Source: Enterobacteriaceae bacterium UBA3516 (GTDB taxonomy: Bacteria > Pseudomonadota > Gammaproteobacteria > Enterobacterales > Enterobacteriaceae). Taken from it: a DNA stretch of 9,084 nt. Shown in pieces: positions 5,698 through 9,084 of the stretch. The position numbers and the translations under genes are program-made. Within the stretch, counting starts at the first letter, position 1; every line of letters begins with the position of its first letter. The notes under the pieces were generated by a model. That model had not been told where the DNA came from and made no database searches. It saw only the letters and a list, made by a program, of their open reading frames with translations. The stretch spans positions 1 through 9,084 of the forward strand of contig DFPL01000161.1 of the NCBI GenBank assembly GCA_002377245.1, written 5' to 3'.

Positions 5698-6507
5698 ATG
5701 CCAGAATTACCTGAGGTAGAAACCAGCCGCCGTGGCATTGAGCCGCATCTGGTGGGTGCCAACATCCTTCATGCCATTGTTCGCAACGGTCGCCTGCGCT
5801 GGCCTGTCTCCAGTGAGATTCATAGCCTGAGCGACAAGCCCGTGCTCAGCGTGCAGCGCCGTGCGAAGTATCTGCTGCTCGAGCTGCCTGATGGCTGGAT
5901 AATAATTCACCTCGGGATGTCTGGTAGCCTGCGTATTCTCCCGGAAGAACTGCCCGCCGAAAAGCATGACCATGTCGACCTGGTGATGAGCAACGGCAAA
6001 GTCCTGCGCTACACCGACCCCCGTCGCTTTGGCGCCTGGCTGTGGACGAAAGAGCTGGAGGGCCATAACGTTCTGGCTCATCTCGGCCCTGAGCCGCTTA
6101 GCGATGCGTTTAATGCAGACTACTTGCAACAAAAATGCGCGAAGAAAAAGACCGCCATTAAGCCGTGGTTGATGGATAACAAGCTGGTGGTGGGCGTGGG
6201 TAATATTTACGCCAGTGAATCGCTCTTTGCTGCGGGCATTCACCCTGACAGGTTGGCCTCCTCTCTCTCCCGAGCGGAATACGAACTGCTGGTACGGGTC
6301 ATTAAAGCGGTGTTACTGCGCTCGATAGAGCAGGGCGGCACTACGCTGAAGGACTTCCTGCAAAGTGACGGGAAGCCTGGCTACTTTGCGCAGGAGCTGC
6401 AGGTTTACGGGCGTAAAGGGGAACCATGTCGGGTGTGTGGCACGCCGATTGTGGCAGCGAAACATGCGCAGCGGGCGACGTTCTATTGCAGGCAGTGCCA
6501 GAAGTAA
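5698..6507 (+). CDS. mutM: Formamidopyrimidine-DNA glycosylase (Fpg)
   Basis: MutM removes 8-oxoguanine and formamidopyrimidines from DNA and then cleaves the abasic site by beta,delta-elimination, part of the GO defence against oxidative mutation. The 269 residues match E. coli Fpg in length. Key residues are present: Pro2 (catalytic nucleophile after Met removal), Glu3, Lys57 (RAKYLL), the WLMDNKLVVGVGNIYA helix-two-turn-helix segment, and the C-terminal zinc finger Cys244, Cys247, Cys264, Cys267 with Arg259. ATG at 5698 follows CGGAGA (5685-5690) and gives the MPELPEVE start required for Pro2 catalysis. It lies downstream of rpmB-rpmG in the same direction but after a strong terminator. 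TAA is immediately followed by a second in-frame stop, TGA. It converges with coaD. Confidence 0.98.
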   Translation: MPELPEVETSRRGIEPHLVGANILHAIVRNGRLRWPVSSEIHSLSDKPVLSVQRRAKYLLLELPDGWIIIHLGMSGSLRILPEELPAEKHDHVDLVMSNGKVLRYTDPRRFGAWLWTKELEGHNVLAHLGPEPLSDAFNADYLQQKCAKKKTAIKPWLMDNKLVVGVGNIYASESLFAAGIHPDRLASSLSRAEYELLVRVIKAVLLRSIEQGGTTLKDFLQSDGKPGYFAQELQVYGRKGEPCRVCGTPIVAAKHAQRATFYCRQCQK

Positions 6508-6518
6508 TGAATTAGTTT

Positions 6519-6545
6519 GCCGGACGAGCGAAGTCGCTATCCGGC
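6519..6545. repeat. REP-like palindrome between mutM and coaD
   Basis: GCCGGA (6519-6524) pairs with TCCGGC (6540-6545), and inner AGCG (6527-6530) pairs with CGCT (6535-6538) around an AAGT loop; two bases on one side and one on the other separate the stems. The form GCCGGA...TATCCGGCATAC resembles enterobacterial REP (repetitive extragenic palindromic) units. It sits between the 3' ends of convergent mutM and coaD, the typical REP location, where such units protect mRNA 3' ends. No T tract follows in either direction. Confidence 0.65.
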
Positions 6546-6554
6546 ATACTGGCG

Positions 6555-7034
6555 CTACTTCAGCTTTTCCATCAGCGCCTGATGCACATTCTCCGGCAGG
6601 AAGTGGGTCACATCGCCTGCGTGGCGGGCCACCTCTTTGACCAGCGTGGAGGAGATAAACGACCACTCCTTCGACGGCATCAAAAAGACGCTTTCCAGAT
6701 CCGGCATCAAATGGCGATTCATGTGCGCCAGTTGCATTTCATACTCAAAATCCGCCACCGCTCGCAAACCACGAATCAAAATATTGGCCTGCTGGGCGCG
6801 GGCGAAGTTGGCCATCAGGTCGCTAAAACCGGTCACCGTCACGTTGGGAATATGTCGGGTTGCTTCTCGCGCCAGGGCGACGCGTTCATCGAGCGTAAAC
6901 ATCGGCTTCTTGCTGGGGCTGGCGGCAATCGCCAGCACCACCTCGTCAAACATGGTGGCGGCACGGGCGACAATATCAATATGTCCGTTGGTAATCGGGT
7001 CAAACGTACCGGGATAAATCGCTTTTGTGCTCAT
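6555..7034 (-). CDS. coaD: Pantetheine-phosphate adenylyltransferase (PPAT)
   Basis: CoaD transfers AMP from ATP to 4'-phosphopantetheine to give dephospho-CoA, the penultimate step of CoA synthesis, as a cytoplasmic hexamer. The 159-residue protein has the nucleotidyltransferase motif YPGTFDPITNGHID (His18 in the TxGH motif), the substrate-binding IRGLRAVADFEYE segment and the ISSTLVKEVA motif near residue 128. Length matches E. coli CoaD. ATG at 7034 lies only 3 bases after the stop of the waaE-like gene, with AAAGGG in the end of that gene as likely ribosome binding site, so it is the last gene of a waaA-waaE-coaD transcript. With coaBC in the same window, two separated CoA genes are seen. 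It was formerly called kdtB from its place next to the Kdo transferase gene. Confidence 0.98.
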   Translation of the reverse strand: MSTKAIYPGTFDPITNGHIDIVARAATMFDEVVLAIAASPSKKPMFTLDERVALAREATRHIPNVTVTGFSDLMANFARAQQANILIRGLRAVADFEYEMQLAHMNRHLMPDLESVFLMPSKEWSFISSTLVKEVARHAGDVTHFLPENVHQALMEKLK

Positions 7035-7037
7035 CCG

Positions 7038-7808
7038 TTACCCTTTCGCAGAAAAGCCGTGGTTCAGCGCCCACAGCTCGGTGTATTTATTGAAAGTATA
7101 CTGCGCGTTGACCACCGCCAACAGCCAACCCTGTTTACCGTCCAGTACGCCGCCGCGCAGCACCAGCGTTTTGAAAAAGGCCCCCAGCGTGTGGGTGAAA
7201 ATACCGGCGAGCGAGGTTTTCTTGCCTTTCTGGTGCCGTTCTTTGGCCCAGGCGGTGGCGTAATTCAACTGTTTACGCTGGAAACTGGCAAAGTCGCGAC
7301 AGGTCAGATGTAACAGATCGCCACTGAGTTCAATGACTTTAGCGCCCTGGGTTTCCAGGGATTCGTGCACCAGATTGTCGTTGTACTGATAACGCTCACG
7401 CGGGTACAAACGCATCACCCGGTCCGGGTACCAGCCGCTGTGGCGCATAAAGCGCCCGAGGAAATAGTTACGGCGGGCGATGCTGTAGACGGCATCGGGG
7501 TGCGGGGAAGCGAGTGTGGCACGCAGCGCATTGGCCAGTTCAGGCGTCACACGCTCGTCGGTATCAATCATCAGCACATACTCGCCGGTGGCGTGGCTCT
7601 GGGCGCGTTGCCGCTGGATACCATAGCCCTGCCAGTCGGTATGGGTAAAGACCTTCACACCTGCGGCACGCGCCACGTCAACGGTATCGTCTTCACTGCC
7701 CGAGTCGAGCAACACTATTTCGTCTGCCCAGGCGACCGAGGCAAGGCAATCCGGCAGCAGATCCGCCGCGTTTTTGGCGATCATGACCACCGACAGGCGT
7801 GGCGACAT
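7038..7808 (-). CDS. waaE: LPS inner-core glycosyltransferase, WaaE-like (GT2)
   Basis: A 256-residue family 2 glycosyltransferase. Seen: the N-terminal GT-A fold start MSPRLSVVMIAKNAADLLPDCL, the LDSGSEDDT nucleotide-binding turn (34-42), the DxD motif IDTDER (Asp82, Asp84) for metal and sugar nucleotide, and GWYPDRVMRLY (125-135). The position between waaA and coaD and the sequence type match WaaE (KdtX) of Klebsiella and Serratia, which adds beta-1,4-glucose to heptose I of the LPS inner core on the cytoplasmic face of the inner membrane. E. coli K-12 lacks it here. ATG at 7808 shares its A with the waaA stop (TAATG), with GGAG at 7815-7818 inside waaA; this indicates translational coupling. 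The frame stays open upstream into waaA to 7910, but that extension lacks family similarity. The name must not be confused with the old rfaE/waaE, now hldE. Donor sugar is by family analogy. Confidence 0.9.
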   Translation of the reverse strand: MSPRLSVVMIAKNAADLLPDCLASVAWADEIVLLDSGSEDDTVDVARAAGVKVFTHTDWQGYGIQRQRAQSHATGEYVLMIDTDERVTPELANALRATLASPHPDAVYSIARRNYFLGRFMRHSGWYPDRVMRLYPRERYQYNDNLVHESLETQGAKVIELSGDLLHLTCRDFASFQRKQLNYATAWAKERHQKGKKTSLAGIFTHTLGAFFKTLVLRGGVLDGKQGWLLAVVNAQYTFNKYTELWALNHGFSAKG

Positions 7809-9082
7809 TAATGACTCCGTTGCGGTAGATACGGTTGCAAGAGTTGCAGCAGACGCGATAGCGCGCCCTGATTCTGATGCAGCACTTCCACAGCATGGCG
7901 ACCGCACCATAAACGGTAGTCTTCATCGGTCAGTAGGGTGGCAATCTCTTTGGCGAGGGAATCTGCATCCGTCACGGTGATCAAGCCATCCGCAGCCTGC
8001 AGGCGCGCACAAATGTCTTTGAAGTTAAAGGTGTGTGGCCCCATCAGCACCGGAAGAGCGTGGGCTGCCGCTTCGAGCGGGTTGTGTCCGCCGCGCTCCA
8101 CAAGGCTGCCACCGACAAAGGCGATGTCAGCAATGCCGTACAGCATCATCAGTTCGCCCATGGTATCGCCAATCACCACCTGCGTACTGCCAGAGGGGAT
8201 TTCGCCAGAGCTGCGGGTAATAAAGCTAAAGCCGCCTTTACGAGCCATCTCGCAGGCGTCCGGGAAGCGCTCTGGATGCCGTGGCGCCAGGATCAACAGT
8301 AAATCCGGGAAGGATTCCAGCAGCTTACGGTGAGCCTGCAAAATAATGGCCTCTTCACCGTCGTGGGTGCTGGTGGCAATCCACACTTTACGCCGAGGCG
8401 CCCACTGGCGGCGCAGGGTAATGGCCCGGGCCGCCAGTTCAGGCGTCACGGAAATATCAAACTTCAGGCTACCCGTAATCGCCAGCTGATTGCGCTTCAG
8501 GCCGAGCTGCATGAAACGGTCACCGTCTTCCTGAGTTTGTGCCGCCATCAGGGTAATTTTGCTGAGCAGGCGACGCATAAACTTGCCGAGCTTGCCATAG
8601 CCTTTCGCAGAACGTTCAGACAAGCGGGCGTTAGCAATGACCAACGGAATTTTACGGGCATGCAGAGCCGAAATCATATTCGGCCACAGCTCAGTTTCCA
8701 TCACGATCACCAGCTTCGGGCGGACGGTGTTGAGGAAACGACGCATGGCGCAGGGCAGGTCATAAGGTAAATAGACGTGATGCACGTCTTTGCCAAAGGC
8801 CGAGAGCGCACGCTCTGAGCCCGTGGGGGTCATGGTGGTGACGGTGATCGGTAAGGTGGGGTAGCGATGGCGCAAAGCGCGCACCAGCGGCACCGCAGCC
8901 AGGGTCTCTCCTACAGAGACGGAGTGCAGCAAGATCCCGTCCGGCTTCACTTTATTTTGACAATAGCCATAGCGTTCGGCCCAGCGTTTACGATAGGCCG
9001 GGGCTTTACGGCTACGCAGCAGTAAGCGCAACCACACCAGAGGCTGAATTAAGTAAAGGAGGAAGGTATACAACAATTCCAA
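7808..9082 (-). CDS. waaA: Kdo transferase (3-deoxy-D-manno-octulosonic acid transferase)
   Basis: WaaA (KdtA) transfers two Kdo residues from CMP-Kdo to the lipid IVA precursor of lipid A, an essential step joining lipid A to the LPS core. The 424-residue protein starts with a hydrophobic membrane anchor (about residues 3-22) followed by basic RSRKAPAYRKRW, and has the HSVSVGET motif whose Glu (residue 59) corresponds to the proposed catalytic base, plus GSLKFDIS and the C-terminal CMP-Kdo domain motifs VGDTMGEL, FVGGSLVERGGHNPLEAAA and GPHTFNF. It is near identical to E. coli WaaA. The start is a TTG at 9080-9082, two bases from the window edge: the codon before it ends in GC, so it cannot be ATG, GTG or TTG. 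Its ribosome binding site is outside the window. It is the first visible gene of waaA-waaE-coaD and overlaps waaE by one base. Confidence 0.95.
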   Translation of the reverse strand: MELLYTFLLYLIQPLVWLRLLLRSRKAPAYRKRWAERYGYCQNKVKPDGILLHSVSVGETLAAVPLVRALRHRYPTLPITVTTMTPTGSERALSAFGKDVHHVYLPYDLPCAMRRFLNTVRPKLVIVMETELWPNMISALHARKIPLVIANARLSERSAKGYGKLGKFMRRLLSKITLMAAQTQEDGDRFMQLGLKRNQLAITGSLKFDISVTPELAARAITLRRQWAPRRKVWIATSTHDGEEAIILQAHRKLLESFPDLLLILAPRHPERFPDACEMARKGGFSFITRSSGEIPSGSTQVVIGDTMGELMMLYGIADIAFVGGSLVERGGHNPLEAAAHALPVLMGPHTFNFKDICARLQAADGLITVTDADSLAKEIATLLTDEDYRLWCGRHAVEVLHQNQGALSRLLQLLQPYLPQRSH

Positions 9083-9084
9083 GC

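Noticed and set aside
6582..7313. 243-residue plus-strand open frame across coaD and the waaE-like gene
   Set aside because: It lies antisense to two certain genes, is rich in His, Gln and Arg as shadow frames are, and has no ribosome binding site.
7809..7910. N-terminal extension of the waaE-like gene into waaA
   Set aside because: The open frame is an out-of-frame reading of waaA. The ATG at 7808 with GGAG gives the normal GT2 start.
1..9084. New defence, mobile or biosynthetic system
   Set aside because: All genes are housekeeping or core LPS genes except one lactonase-like gene. No transposase, integrase, tRNA attachment site, CRISPR repeat or toxin-antitoxin pair was seen.

Overview
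This is an ordinary chromosomal stretch from a gamma-proteobacterium of the Enterobacteriaceae. Every long protein except one is close to its E. coli K-12 counterpart as I remember it. The gene order pyrE - slmA - dut - coaBC - radC - rpmB - rpmG - mutM - coaD - waaA is the E. coli order. Two genes have no E. coli K-12 counterpart here: a Tat-exported SMP-30/gluconolactonase-like protein between pyrE and slmA, and a WaaE-type glycosyltransferase between waaA and coaD. The waaA-waaE-coaD order is the one known from Klebsiella, Enterobacter and Serratia, so the source is probably in or near the Enterobacter/Klebsiella group. The genus is inference.

Layout. At 1-547 (+) lies the 3' part of pyrE, cut by the window edge. 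A strong hairpin separates it from the convergent SMP-30 gene (593-1609, -). Then come slmA (1788-2384, -), dut (2502-2960, -) and coaBC (2938-4164, -). coaBC is divergent from radC (4332-4988, +). radC is followed by a clear sigma-70 promoter, a leader of about 140 nt, rpmB, rpmG, a UUCG-capped terminator and mutM (to 6507, +). mutM converges on the minus-strand cluster waaA (7808-9082), waaE-like (7038-7808) and coaD (6555-7034), with a REP-like palindrome between them.

Functions. pyrE (UMP synthesis) and dut (dUTP removal, dUMP supply) are nucleotide genes. coaBC and coaD are three of the steps in coenzyme A synthesis. rpmB and rpmG make ribosomal proteins bL28 and bL33. mutM removes oxidised guanine. 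SlmA protects the nucleoid from cell division. WaaA and the WaaE-like enzyme build the LPS inner core. The minus-strand genes are tightly packed: dut starts inside coaBC, waaA and waaE share one base, and coaD starts 3 bases after waaE.

The most notable observation is in radC: an in-frame TGA at 4899-4901 interrupts an otherwise intact reading frame 29 codons before its normal end. Other points are the Tat-exported lactonase-like gene, several hairpin-rich spacers around slmA, a 12-bp palindrome just upstream of slmA, and a four-residue insertion in the CoaBC linker. I found no tRNA, rRNA, CRISPR array, insertion sequence or phage gene, and nothing that amounts to a new multi-gene system.
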